In this document: one piece after another, positions 26,596-35,053 of the stretch
How positions within the stretch are numbered: the first letter of the stretch is position 1
How the letters are laid out: the number at the start of each line of letters is the position of its first letter
Assembly (NCBI GenBank): GCA_016716675.1
Contig: JADJVG010000008.1
Coordinates: forward strand, 1-64,000
Source: Hyphomicrobium sp.
GTDB lineage: Bacteria > Pseudomonadota > Alphaproteobacteria > Rhizobiales > Hyphomicrobiaceae
DNA length: 64,000 bases
Direction: 5' to 3'
The notes under the pieces: generated by a model
Told to the model about the DNA's origin: nothing
Seen by the model: only the letters and a program-made list of their open reading frames with translations
Databases searched by the model: none
Made by a program: the position numbers and the translations under genes

Positions 26596-27068
26596 CAGCG
26601 CCGGGACCAGAGCGTTATTGCGGCCGCGCGTTGAAGGTGGCGGCTTTTGTTGCGCTCGTTGGGCCGCTGCTCGGCGCGGCCTTCATTTCGGCCATCATCA
26701 TGTGGCGGGCGATTGCGGAAGCAGCTTTAGACCCCACCTCGTGGAGCGCGGTCAGGGATGCCGGCTCGGTCGTCATGCTGGTTGTTGTTTTTGCCTATAT
26801 CCTGGCGGTGGTGCCCAGCGTGCTCACCGCCGCCGTTCTCGGCTGGCGGGCCTACACCCACGGAACCTTTGGATACGGTATGGCATTGGCGGTTGCCGGT
26901 ATCGCAACGTTTGCCGGCACGGCGGTGTTTGATCTGCTCATTCATGAGCCGGACAAATCGTTTTTGGGGCTGGCGATGTTTTTGCTGCCGTTTGCGCTGT
27001 TGTCGGCGGTTTTAGGCCGCTGGTTAATGGCGAGGCTCGGCATTTTACCGAATCTTTCAAAATCATAG
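26592..27068 (+). CDS. Small membrane protein of unknown function, paired with the preceding gene
   Basis: 158 residues with about four membrane segments (ALKVAAFVALVGPLLGAAFI, VMLVVVFAYILAVVPSVLTA, YGMALAVAGIATFAGTAVFD, LGLAMFLLPFALLSAVLG). The topology mirrors that of the upstream gene, and four-base overlap implies coupled translation. Possibly a distant paralogue pair, but sequence similarity is not obvious by eye. Confidence 0.65.
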   Translation: MTAPGPERYCGRALKVAAFVALVGPLLGAAFISAIIMWRAIAEAALDPTSWSAVRDAGSVVMLVVVFAYILAVVPSVLTAAVLGWRAYTHGTFGYGMALAVAGIATFAGTAVFDLLIHEPDKSFLGLAMFLLPFALLSAVLGRWLMARLGILPNLSKS

Positions 27069-27086
27069 GCGTGAAGTGCTGCTTCG

Positions 27087-27101
27087 TTAGCGAAGCATTA
27101 A
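27087..27101 (+). promoter_or_regulatory. Candidate CtrA-type binding site upstream of the PilZ gene
   Basis: TTAG-N7-TTAA, one mismatch from the alphaproteobacterial cell-cycle regulator CtrA consensus TTAA-N7-TTAA, about 60 bases upstream of the PilZ-domain start. Single matches of this kind occur by chance, so this is only a lead. Confidence 0.25.
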
Positions 27102-27162
27102 CGGTCACTGTCGCAAACTCCGGGCTGCGTTCTGATATGCGTTCAGCTAGGATTAGTGTGCC

Positions 27163-27534
27163 ATGGAAGGTGGGTTCGGCCGTCGTGCAGGCATAACCAA
27201 GTCTGCAAACGCGCCTACGTCATTGAAATCATCAGGTGAAAACCGCTTCGCACCGCGCCGTCCAAGCCAAATTCCAGCGCAAATCTATTTCGACGGAACG
27301 ACCATTTCTCTGCCCTGCCTGATCAAGGATATGTCAACGACAGGCGCGAAGCTCGTGCTGCGCAACGGTTGGGATAACCCGTTCCGGTCGGATGCGAGCG
27401 AAATGCAACGCATTCGCTTAGTGATCCGCGTCGATCGGGTCATGTACGACTGCAAAATCGTGCGCCGCTCGGACTCCGAACTCGGCGTCAAGTTTCTCGC
27501 AGCGCCGAAGCCGATGACCAAGATCGTGCGCTGA
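27163..27534 (+). CDS. PilZ-domain protein (probable cyclic-di-GMP receptor)
   Basis: 123 residues with a disordered N-terminus and a PilZ domain (about 25-118). The c-di-GMP signature is visible as RFAPRRPSQ (RxxxR-like) and IKDMSTTGAKLVL (DxSxxG). Single-domain PilZ proteins act as c-di-GMP-responsive adaptors. It is monocistronic, followed by a terminator. Confidence 0.85.
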   Translation: MEGGFGRRAGITKSANAPTSLKSSGENRFAPRRPSQIPAQIYFDGTTISLPCLIKDMSTTGAKLVLRNGWDNPFRSDASEMQRIRLVIRVDRVMYDCKIVRRSDSELGVKFLAAPKPMTKIVR

Positions 27535-27589
27535 TCCTCTCCCACTAACGCGCGGCGACGCCGAGCCATGCGCCGCGGACTGTTACATA

Positions 27590-27612
27590 CCCCGCCATTT
27601 TGCGGGGTTTTG
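27590..27612 (+). terminator. Intrinsic terminator after the PilZ gene
   Basis: CCCCGC (27590-27595) pairs with GCGGGG (27602-27607), followed by TTTTGTGTTTT. Confidence 0.75.
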
Positions 27613-27680
27613 TGTTTTCGGCGGCCTATCGTGTTGCGGTTCACCTTGACCGGGAGCGCGAATAGAGCGACGAACAAACC

Positions 27681-28766
27681 ATGATCGACCGGCCAGCACC
27701 AGATAGGATCGTGACCAGCGCCCGCAAGGAAGCGGACGTCTTCGAGGCGACGATCCGCCCGCAATCGCTCGATGAATTCATCGGGCAGGAGCAGGCGCGC
27801 GCTAATCTGAGGGTGTTCATCCAAGCTGCCAAGGCGCGCGGCGATGCGCTCGATCACGTACTGTTTGCGGGGCCGCCAGGGCTCGGCAAGACGACGCTAT
27901 CGCAGATCATGGCGAAGGAATTGGGCGTCGGTTTTCGGGCGACGTCGGGTCCGGTCATTTCGAAGGCCGGTGATCTGGCTGCGCTGCTCACCAATCTTGA
28001 AGAGCGCGACGTGCTGTTCATTGATGAAATTCATCGTCTGAGCCCGGCTGTTGAAGAAATTCTCTATCCGGCGATGGAAGATTTTCAGCTCGATCTAATG
28101 ATCGGGGAAGGACCGGCGGCGCGCTCGGTGCGCATTGATCTGCCGAAGTTCACGCTCGTTGGTGCGACGACGCGCGCGGGGCTGTTGACCAATCCACTGC
28201 GCGATCGCTTCGGTATTCCGGTGCGTTTGAATTTCTACACCATCGAAGAACTTGAACTCGTCGTCTCTCGCGGGGCGCGCGTCCTAGGCGCGGCGGTGTC
28301 GCCGGATGGCTCGCGTGAAATTGCGCGGCGCTCGCGGGGAACACCACGCATCGCCGGCCGCCTGCTGCGCCGCGTGCGAGATTTTGCAGCGGTTGATGGC
28401 GCCAGCATCATCAACGCCGCCGTGGCCGATAAAGCCTTGCGAATGCTGGAAGTCGATAACGAAGGCCTCGACGCGCTCGATCATCGCTACCTTGGCTGCA
28501 TTCTACGTAATTATGACGGCGGACCGGTCGGCATCGAGACGATGGCGGCGGCGCTGTCGGAGCCGCGCGATGCGCTTGAAGAAATCGTTGAGCCGTATCT
28601 GCTGCAGCAGGGCTTCATCAGCCGGACGCCGCGCGGCCGGGTGCTAACGCTCAAGGCATACCGCCATCTCGGCGTTTCGGGGCCGGCGCGCGCTGCGTCG
28701 CCCGAATTGCCGATATTCGAGGACCCGATTTTTAAGGACGATGACGGCGCCAAAGGGACTGCGTAA
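27681..28766 (+). CDS. ruvB: Holliday junction branch migration ATPase RuvB
   Basis: AAA+ hexameric motor that drives branch migration on RuvA-bound junctions. 361 residues with RPQSLDEFIGQEQARANLRV, Walker A GPPGLGKTTLSQIMAKELGV, Walker B LFIDEIHRLSPAVEEILYPA, the sensor 1 stretch LVGATTRAGLLTNPLRDRFG, and the C-terminal winged helix (IGIETMAAALSEPRDALEE, GFISRTPRGRVLTLKAYRHL). Separated from ruvCA by about 2 kb and by a terminator, so expressed independently. Confidence 0.97.
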   Translation: MIDRPAPDRIVTSARKEADVFEATIRPQSLDEFIGQEQARANLRVFIQAAKARGDALDHVLFAGPPGLGKTTLSQIMAKELGVGFRATSGPVISKAGDLAALLTNLEERDVLFIDEIHRLSPAVEEILYPAMEDFQLDLMIGEGPAARSVRIDLPKFTLVGATTRAGLLTNPLRDRFGIPVRLNFYTIEELELVVSRGARVLGAAVSPDGSREIARRSRGTPRIAGRLLRRVRDFAAVDGASIINAAVADKALRMLEVDNEGLDALDHRYLGCILRNYDGGPVGIETMAAALSEPRDALEEIVEPYLLQQGFISRTPRGRVLTLKAYRHLGVSGPARAASPELPIFEDPIFKDDDGAKGTA

Positions 28767-28870
28767 ATCGCAGGACTGTTACCCGCCCCGCGTTCATCAT
28801 TTCTACAGAATTCAAGAGTTTTTGTGATCGCGTGCGCCGTGCGCCAAGCTGATAGAGGGAACCGTTTCGG

Positions 28871-29809
28871 GTGATATCGCGCCGTGATTTACTGAAGGCG
28901 ATGGCCACATTCGGCTTTGGCACCACGGCCTTTGGCGGCTATGCGGTGGCCGAAACGTTCCGGCAGAACGTCACATCGTACGCGCTGACGCCACCCGGCT
29001 GGACCCCCGGCTTGCGGCTGCGCCTTGCGATCCTTGCCGATATGCATGTGTGCGAGCCTTGGATGTCGGTCGAACGTATCGATTCCATCGCCGCGCAGAC
29101 CAACGCGCTCGGTGCCGACGCCATTTTGCTGCTTGGCGATTACGTCGTCAGTCAACGTATGCAGAAGTTTTCGAACCCCGTGTCTGCCGGGCGCTGGGCA
29201 ACGTCGCTTGGCAAACTCAAAGCGCCGCTCGGTGTGCATGCCGTGCTTGGCAACCATGACTGGTGGGACGAACTCGAGGTGCAGTTGCGCCGAGCCGGTC
29301 CAACGCGCGCCGGCCTTGCGCTCGAAGCGGTTGGCATTCCGGTTTACGAAAACAAAGCCATCCGGCTGACAAAGGACGGTCATCCGTTCTGGATCGCCGG
29401 GCTTGGTGATCAGTGGGCGTTCTGGCCGAAGCCGGAAGACTACAAGGAATTCGTCAAGCACGGCAAAAAGGACTACGCTGGCGTCGATGATCTCGACGGC
29501 ACGATGCGTCAGGTCTCAGACGACGCGCCGGTGATCCTGATGGCGCACGAACCCGACATTTTCCCAGAGGTGCCAAAACGCGTGGCGTTGACGTTGTCGG
29601 GACACACGCATGGCGGCCAGGTGCGCATTTTTGGCTACGCACCGGTCGTGCCGTCGCGCTACAAGAGCCGCTATGTTTACGGCCATATCGTCGAGGACGA
29701 TCGCAATCTGATCGTGTCGGGCGGGCTTGGCGTGTCCGGGTTCCCGATCCGCTTCGGCTCGCCGCCCGAGATCGTGGTCGTGGATCTGGGCGGAGGAGGC
29801 GAAGTTTGA
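28871..29809 (+). CDS. Tat-exported metallophosphoesterase (YkuE-like)
   Basis: 312 residues from a GTG. A twin-arginine signal (SRRDLLKAMATFGFGTTAFG) targets the folded protein to the periplasm. The calcineurin-like core has RLAILADMHVCEPWM, ADAILLLGDYVV, HAVLGNHDWWDE, APVILMAHEPDIFPE and LTLSGHTHGGQVR, giving a full set of metal ligands. Relatives act on phospholipid or UDP-diacylglucosamine-type substrates; the substrate here is not determinable. It overlaps the ybgC start by four bases. Confidence 0.9.
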   Translation: MISRRDLLKAMATFGFGTTAFGGYAVAETFRQNVTSYALTPPGWTPGLRLRLAILADMHVCEPWMSVERIDSIAAQTNALGADAILLLGDYVVSQRMQKFSNPVSAGRWATSLGKLKAPLGVHAVLGNHDWWDELEVQLRRAGPTRAGLALEAVGIPVYENKAIRLTKDGHPFWIAGLGDQWAFWPKPEDYKEFVKHGKKDYAGVDDLDGTMRQVSDDAPVILMAHEPDIFPEVPKRVALTLSGHTHGGQVRIFGYAPVVPSRYKSRYVYGHIVEDDRNLIVSGGLGVSGFPIRFGSPPEIVVVDLGGGGEV

Positions 29810-30300
29810 GCACGACCACGACCGCGTGGCCCGATCTTTCAGGCCGGATTATTCGCGATGAGACAGGCCAGCGGCACGTGCGGCCGGTGCGCGTCTATTT
29901 CGAAGATACGGATGCGGGTGGCGTCGTCTATCACGCCTCATATGTGCGGTTCTGCGAACGCGGGCGCACGGATTTCCTGCGCCTGCTCGGTACTGATGCC
30001 CGCGGCATGATCGATGGATCTGATAGCCGTGAACCGGCAGCATTTGTCGTGCGCCGCATGGTTTGCGATTTTGTGCGGCCCGCGCGCATGGACGACCTGT
30101 TGGAGGTCGAGACGCGCGTCAAAGAAATTGGAGGGGCCAGCGTGACGCTGCTGCAGATTATTACGCTGCAGGGCCGGCGCATCTTCGAAGCCGAGGTGAC
30201 GGTGGTGCTGGTTTCCTTATCCGGCAAGCCCTTGCGCCTGAGCGGCGCCGTGCGCGGCGCCTTCGAAGGGCATCTGGCTGAAACATCATCAGGCGCATAA
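29806..30300 (+). CDS. ybgC: Tol-Pal-associated acyl-CoA thioesterase YbgC
   Basis: Hot-dog-fold thioesterase. 164 residues starting at TTG, overlapping the previous stop. The catalytic region VYFEDTDAGGVVYHASYVRF carries the conserved Asp, followed by CERGRTDFLRLLG and VRRMVCDFVRPARMDDLLEV. YbgC commonly opens the tol-pal cluster in proteobacteria and acts on acyl chains possibly linked to phospholipid metabolism. Here tolQ follows after 330 bases. Confidence 0.92.
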   Translation: MSTTTTAWPDLSGRIIRDETGQRHVRPVRVYFEDTDAGGVVYHASYVRFCERGRTDFLRLLGTDARGMIDGSDSREPAAFVVRRMVCDFVRPARMDDLLEVETRVKEIGGASVTLLQIITLQGRRIFEAEVTVVLVSLSGKPLRLSGAVRGAFEGHLAETSSGA

Positions 30301-30630
30301 TCAGGCACCTGCGGCCATTCGGCCACGAGGGCCCTGGCATGGGTTCCTTTCCAGTGGATAACAGCCGCCTGTGACCCTGCCGCAAGCGCGTCTAAGCCCT
30401 TGTTTTGTCATATTGCAAAGCGAAAAACTCAAGACTAGCACAGCGGGCCGCGGGGAATGAGCGCGGGCGGCGCGAGGGATTGGCAGCAATTTGCCGTCGG
30501 GCTTAAACGCGCGATGCGTGGCATGTCAGCCGCGTGACCGCCGCGTTTTCATGTGATGCGTCACGGATTGAGCACGGTTTGAGACAAGCGAAACGATTGC
30601 CGGATTGGCCGGTATGACCTGGATGGTGAG
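30301..30630. other. Intergenic region upstream of tolQ
   Basis: About 330 bases with no supported gene, presumably holding the tolQRAB promoter. Short frames on both strands have no family resemblance. No repeat or RNA structure stands out. Confidence 0.4.
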
Positions 30631-31347
30631 ATGAACCCCGCAGACGTTGCCCAAGGTGTTGTTGCTCCGGTGCAAGGCGCCGGCTTTTCATTCTTTGAAC
30701 TGTTTATGCAAGCCGGGCTGGTCGTCAAATTGGTGATGACCGGTTTGGGGCTCGCGTCGGTGTGGTCGTGGGCCATCATCGTCGAGAAGCTGTTCGCGTT
30801 CCGCAAAGCGCGGATTGAAAGCGACAAGTTCGAGCAGTTGTTCTGGTCCGGCCAGTCGCTCGAGGAGCTGTATGCCGGGCTTTCGCGCGGCCGCACGATC
30901 ACAATGTCGGCCTTGTTCGTCGCCGCGATGCGCGAGTGGAAGCGCTCGGTGGAAGGCAACATCCGCGCGCTCGGCGGCATTCAGTTGCGCGTTGAAAAAG
31001 TCATGGATGTCACGATCAGCCGCGAGATGGAGCGTCTCGACCGGCGTTTGCTGTTTCTTGCGACGGTCGGATCGGCAGCACCGTTCGTCGGATTGTTCGG
31101 CACGGTTTGGGGCATCATGACCTCGTTCCAGGCCATCGCGGTTTCCAAAAACACCAACCTGTCGGTCGTTGCGCCGGGTATCGCAGAAGCCTTGTTTGCA
31201 ACCGCACTCGGCCTCATGGCGGCCATTCCGGCGGTTATCTTCTACAACAAGTTTTCAGCGGATTCGTCTGCGATTTCCCAGCGTTTGTACGCTTTTTCCG
31301 ATGAGTTTGCCGCGATTGTGTCGCGCCAAATCGACGTGAGGAACTAG
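30631..31347 (+). CDS. tolQ: Tol-Pal proton channel subunit TolQ
   Basis: Inner-membrane subunit that with TolR uses proton-motive force to energise TolA. 238 residues with three membrane segments: LFMQAGLVVKLVMTGLGLAS near the N-terminus, then LFLATVGSAAPFVGLFGTVW and GIAEALFATALGLMAAIPAV toward the C-terminus. Typical TolQ/ExbB motifs GLFGTVWGIMTSFQAI are intact. First gene of tolQ-tolR-tolA. Confidence 0.96.
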   Translation: MNPADVAQGVVAPVQGAGFSFFELFMQAGLVVKLVMTGLGLASVWSWAIIVEKLFAFRKARIESDKFEQLFWSGQSLEELYAGLSRGRTITMSALFVAAMREWKRSVEGNIRALGGIQLRVEKVMDVTISREMERLDRRLLFLATVGSAAPFVGLFGTVWGIMTSFQAIAVSKNTNLSVVAPGIAEALFATALGLMAAIPAVIFYNKFSADSSAISQRLYAFSDEFAAIVSRQIDVRN

Positions 31348-31351
31348 TCTG

Positions 31352-31804
31352 ATGGGCATGAACGTCAACGCGGGCGGCGGCGGTGGACGCGGGCGTGGAC
31401 GGCGCACGCGCCACGCGCCGATGAGCGAGATCAACGTTACGCCGATGGTCGACGTGATGCTCGTGTTGCTCATTATCTTCATGGTCGCCGCGCCGATGTT
31501 GCAGACCGGCGTGCAGGTCGAATTGCCTGAAGCCAAAGGCACGCAGTTGCCGCAGCCGAAATCCGATCCGTTGGCCGTCACCGTCAAAGCCAATGGCGAC
31601 GCTTTCATCGGCGAGTCGCCGGTCGCGCTCGAAGAGATCTCGACCAAGCTCAAGGCCATTGCGAAGAATGGCTACGATGAGCCGATCTATGTGCGCGGCG
31701 ACAAGGGCGTGCCTTATGGCGTTGTGATGCGTGTCATGAGCCGCATCAATGCCGGCGGCTTCAAGAAGCTGTCGTTCGTACTTGACGAGGAAAAGGGAGG
31801 CTGA
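31352..31804 (+). CDS. tolR: Tol-Pal subunit TolR
   Basis: ExbD/TolR-family protein, 150 residues. The N-terminus is glycine/arginine-rich, followed by MSEINVTPMVDVMLVLLIIF, whose Asp is the proton-binding residue in the single membrane helix. The periplasmic domain includes PVALEEISTKLKAIAKNG and RVMSRINAGGFKKLSFVLDE. Four bases after tolQ and closely followed by tolA. Confidence 0.96.
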   Translation: MGMNVNAGGGGGRGRGRRTRHAPMSEINVTPMVDVMLVLLIIFMVAAPMLQTGVQVELPEAKGTQLPQPKSDPLAVTVKANGDAFIGESPVALEEISTKLKAIAKNGYDEPIYVRGDKGVPYGVVMRVMSRINAGGFKKLSFVLDEEKGG

Positions 31805-31811
31805 GCCGCGC

Positions 31812-32915
31812 GTGCCGTTTGGGCTTCTGGTATCGTTGCTCTGCCATGCGTCGTTGCTCGTGTGGGCCTTCTGGTCCATGCGCGGCGTGCAAGAACTACC
31901 CGCGCCCGATACGCCGGCGATTTCCGCCGAACTGATCACGCCGTCGGAATTCCTGCGTTTGAAAAAAGGCAGCGAAGACGCAAAGCATCTCGAGACCAAG
32001 GCAAACGACAAGCCGACCGAAGACGACAGCAAAAACGATACGAAAAAGCCGGACAACGCGCCGCCGCCACCTCCACCACCACAAGAGGTCGCCAAGACCG
32101 AGCCGCCGGCGCCGCCTGAACCGCCGAAGGTCGAGCCCGAGCCGCCCAAGCCGCCGGAGCCCGATCCGATCGCGGAAAAAATCGCCGAGCCGCCGCCACC
32201 GCCGCCAGAGCCAGCCCCCGGACCAACGCCGGAGGAGCAGAAGGTGCTTGAGCAGAAACTAGAAGAGCAGCGCAAAGCCGACGAGGCCAAGAAGGCCGAG
32301 GAAGAGGCAAAGAAAAAAGCCGAAGAAGCCAAGAAAAAAGCCGAGGAAGAGGCGCTCAAGAAGAAACTCGCCGAAGAGGCGAAAAAGAAAAAGCTTGCCG
32401 AGGCAGCCAAGAAAAAGGCCCTAGAGGCCAAGAAATTCGACGCCAACAAGCTTGCCAGTCTGCTCGAAAAAGTGCCCGACGACGCGCAGACGAAAGCCCT
32501 GCTCGATAAAGACCCGAAGAAGAAGGGCCAGCAGGCTGTCGGCAGCAGCAAGACGGCGACCGCGATGGGGCTGGAAGCCGGCACGGAGACCGGCACCGAT
32601 ACGGTGCTTTCGGCACGCGAGCAGGATTTGCTCAAAGGCATGATCAAGAGCCAACTGACCCCGTGCTGGCGGGTACCTGGCGCCGGCGGTGGTGCGGAAG
32701 TTCCGGCTGTCACGCTACTCTGGCGTCTGGCGCCCGATGGCAGCCTAGATGGCGAGCCGGTCGTGAAAAGCGCGCCTAACGATACGCTCGGCAGCGCCGC
32801 CGCGGAGGCGGCATTGCGTGCCGTGCGCAGTTGCCAGCCCTTCCGCCTGCCGCCTGAGAGCTACGAGAGCTGGAAAGAGATCGAATGGCTCTTTGATCCG
32901 CTGCAGATGCTTTAG
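31812..32915 (+). CDS. tolA: Tol-Pal subunit TolA
   Basis: Links inner-membrane TolQR to outer-membrane Pal. 367 residues from a GTG at 31812, preceded by GGGAGG; upstream in-frame codons overlap tolR and lack TolA character. One N-terminal membrane anchor (VPFGLLVSLLCHASLLVWAF), a Pro-rich stretch (about 85-140), a long Lys/Glu/Ala helix (about 145-215) built of repeated AKKKAEEA-like units, and a C-terminal globular domain (about 270-367; LTPCWRVPGAGGGAEVPAV, LRAVRSCQPFRLPPESYESW). Confidence 0.93.
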   Translation: MPFGLLVSLLCHASLLVWAFWSMRGVQELPAPDTPAISAELITPSEFLRLKKGSEDAKHLETKANDKPTEDDSKNDTKKPDNAPPPPPPPQEVAKTEPPAPPEPPKVEPEPPKPPEPDPIAEKIAEPPPPPPEPAPGPTPEEQKVLEQKLEEQRKADEAKKAEEEAKKKAEEAKKKAEEEALKKKLAEEAKKKKLAEAAKKKALEAKKFDANKLASLLEKVPDDAQTKALLDKDPKKKGQQAVGSSKTATAMGLEAGTETGTDTVLSAREQDLLKGMIKSQLTPCWRVPGAGGGAEVPAVTLLWRLAPDGSLDGEPVVKSAPNDTLGSAAAEAALRAVRSCQPFRLPPESYESWKEIEWLFDPLQML

Positions 32916-33070
32916 GCGCGCGGACGGATTAGGTCGTGTAAGGCTGTTATCGCCTAACAGTTGCTTCATTCGACAGCGAAACGAGGCCAGAATAAAACAC
33001 GGGCTAGACCGCAGCGAATCATGGTTCCCGACGCCACCCCCCGAATTCCGCCGAGGATGAGAACAAGCTG

Positions 33071-34411
33071 ATGACTGTTTGCCGCCGGACCCTTTCAACA
33101 CGCCATGTATTTGCGGCCGTCGCCGTGAGCCTGTTTACCGCTTTGGCGGGGCTCAGCGGACAGGCGCATGCGCAGCTGAAAGGCACGCAGACGCAAGGAA
33201 CGATTGCGCCGATCCCAATCGCCGTGCCGCTGTTCCTGGGCGATGATCCGCAGCTTGCCGGCGATATTTCCAATGTGGTGGTGGCCGATCTCGAACGCTC
33301 GGGATTGTTCCAGCCGCTCGACCGCGAGTCGTTTCTTGAACAGATCCGCGACGTCAACGCGGCGCCGCGCTTTCCCGATTGGCGGTCGATCCGCGCCGAT
33401 GCCTTGGTCGTCGGCAGAATTGTCAAAGGCGGCGATGGCAAAGTCGGCGCGGAATTCCGGCTGTGGGACGTCGCGTCCGGCAAGCAGCTGGCCGGTCAGC
33501 GGTTCTCGACCACCGCACAGAACTGGCGGCGTATCGGCCATCTGATCGCGGATCAGGTTTATGAGCGTTTGACCGGTGAAAAAGGCTATTTTGATACCCG
33601 CATCGTCTACATCGACGAAACCGGCCCGAAGGAAAAGCGCGTCAAGCGTCTGGCCATCATGGATCAGGATGGCGCCAATGTGCGCCTTCTCAGCCAGGGC
33701 CAGGAACTGGTGCTGACGCCGCGGTTCTCACCGACGAACCAAGAAATCACGTACATGTCCTACACCAAGGACCAGCCGCGCGTGTTCATCATGAACCTTG
33801 AGACCGGCAAGCGTGAGCTGGTGGGCGATTTCCCGAACATGACGTTCGCGCCGCGCTTCTCGCCGGATGGCCAGCGTGTGGTGATGAGCCTCGGCACGCC
33901 CGACGGTTCGAGCAGCATTTTCGAAATGGATCTGCGCACGCGCCAACCGCGGCGTCTGACGCAATCGTCAGGAATCGACACCGGTCCGAGTTATGCGCCG
34001 GATGGCCGTCAGATCGTGTTCGAGAGCGATCGTGAGGGCACGCAACAGCTTTACGTCATGAACGCCGACGGGTCGGGTGTGCAACGGATTTCCAGCGGTG
34101 ATGGCCGCTATTCGACGCCGGTCTGGTCGCCGCGTGGCGACTACATCGCGTTCACCAAGCAGACGAGCGGGCGGTTCCTGATCGGCGTTATGCGCCCGGA
34201 CGGCTCTGGTGAGCGCGTTTTGACGGAGGGCTATCACAACGAAGGCCCGACATGGGCGCCGAATGGCCGAGTCGTCATGTTTTTCCGTGAGTCGCAGGGC
34301 GCCAACGGCGGTCCCAAACTGTATTCGGTCGACCTGACGGGGTACAACGAGCGGCAAGTTGCGACGCCATCATTCGGCTCTGATCCTGCGTGGTCGCCCT
34401 TGCTCAATTAA
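33071..34411 (+). CDS. tolB: Tol-Pal periplasmic protein TolB
   Basis: 446 residues: signal peptide ending near QAHAQ, an N-terminal TolB domain (about 35-165; PIAVPLFLGDDPQLAGDISN, LEQIRDVNAAPRFPDWRSIR, ADALVVGRIV), and a six-bladed beta-propeller (about 180-440) with WD40-like TolB repeats such as PRFSPDGQRVVMSL and SYAPDGRQIVFESDREGTQQ. It binds Pal and TolA in the periplasm. About 155 bases separate it from tolA. Confidence 0.96.
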   Translation: MTVCRRTLSTRHVFAAVAVSLFTALAGLSGQAHAQLKGTQTQGTIAPIPIAVPLFLGDDPQLAGDISNVVVADLERSGLFQPLDRESFLEQIRDVNAAPRFPDWRSIRADALVVGRIVKGGDGKVGAEFRLWDVASGKQLAGQRFSTTAQNWRRIGHLIADQVYERLTGEKGYFDTRIVYIDETGPKEKRVKRLAIMDQDGANVRLLSQGQELVLTPRFSPTNQEITYMSYTKDQPRVFIMNLETGKRELVGDFPNMTFAPRFSPDGQRVVMSLGTPDGSSSIFEMDLRTRQPRRLTQSSGIDTGPSYAPDGRQIVFESDREGTQQLYVMNADGSGVQRISSGDGRYSTPVWSPRGDYIAFTKQTSGRFLIGVMRPDGSGERVLTEGYHNEGPTWAPNGRVVMFFRESQGANGGPKLYSVDLTGYNERQVATPSFGSDPAWSPLLN

Positions 34412-34666
34412 CACTGTGTTTACACATGCAATGCGACGGCGTCGGACTGTGTGTATTGCTGCGACGCAACGGCCTGGAATTTCAAGCTGTTGCGTGGGTA
34501 TGTTCAACCTGAAATATGAAGCAAAGGCCGCTCTGTCACTGCGTTGCATTTTCGCACCTATGAGGCTGGAAAACTTGGCGTTTGTGCGGTCCGTTCTTGA
34601 TCGAAAGCGCGACCCTAGGTACCCCAGGATACGGCTTTAGCCGGAATCGTATCAGGAGATATGACC

Positions 34667-34804
34667 ATGCAGGGTGTTAAGGGGCTGATCGTTTTGTCAG
34701 CAGTTGTCGCGGCTATTGCGCTTGGCGCATGCCGTCGCGAAGTCGAACATACGCCGATGAAACTCGGCGCTGATGTCCCGGCTACCGAGCATGTCGCTCG
34801 TTAA
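34667..34804 (+). CDS. Tiny lipoprotein 1, tandem paralogue inside the tol-pal cluster
   Basis: 45 residues. A hydrophobic leader ends in the lipobox ALGAC (Cys22), followed by the polar tail RREVEHTPMKLGADVPATEH. AGGAG lies eight bases upstream of the ATG at 34667, so that ATG is preferred to one six bases earlier. Expected to be a lipidated envelope peptide. The next gene is a close copy. No characterised family is recognised. Confidence 0.78.
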   Translation: MQGVKGLIVLSAVVAAIALGACRREVEHTPMKLGADVPATEHVAR

Positions 34805-34843
34805 CCTCGGGTATTATACCTGGGACAAACAAGGAGAAGTACT

Positions 34844-34969
34844 ATGAAGGGCGCTATCGTTCTCGCCGCTGTAATCGCTGCTGTTGCTCTCGGCGCATGC
34901 CGTAAAGAAGTTGAGCACACCCCGATGAAGCTCGGCGCAGACGTTTCGGCTGTTCAGGTCGCTCGCTAA
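34844..34969 (+). CDS. Tiny lipoprotein 2, tandem paralogue inside the tol-pal cluster
   Basis: 41 residues from ATG at 34844 with AAGGAG seven bases upstream. The leader MKGAIVLAAVIAAVALGAC ends in a lipobox Cys19, then RKEVEHTPMKLGADVSAVQV. The stretch EVEHTPMKLGADV is identical to that in the preceding gene while synonymous bases differ, suggesting selection on the peptide. Likely lipidated; function unknown. Confidence 0.8.
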   Translation: MKGAIVLAAVIAAVALGACRKEVEHTPMKLGADVSAVQVAR

Positions 34970-35010
34970 GAGCAATCTGGTCAATCGGGGCTACTTCCGA
35001 CTACCAAATC

Positions 35011-35053
35011 AAGACCGAGTTGCTGGCGACACGTGTGCCATCATCTCGGTCTT
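35011..35053 (+). terminator. Hairpin, probable terminator after the tiny lipoprotein genes
   Basis: AAGACCGAG (35011-35019) pairs with CTCGGTCTT (35045-35053), followed by GAATTGTTTCT. The loop is long (25 bases) and the T-run imperfect, so efficiency is uncertain. Confidence 0.5.

Noticed and set aside
32280..32440. Repeated GCCAAGAAAAAAGCCGAGGAA-like DNA units
   Set aside because: These are codons of the TolA helical domain, an expected protein repeat and not a mobile or regulatory DNA repeat.
31235..32713. 492-codon minus-strand frame opposite tolR and tolA
   Set aside because: Composition is a mirror of the Lys/Glu repeats of TolA (runs of Ser/Phe/Leu); tolQRA are unambiguous.
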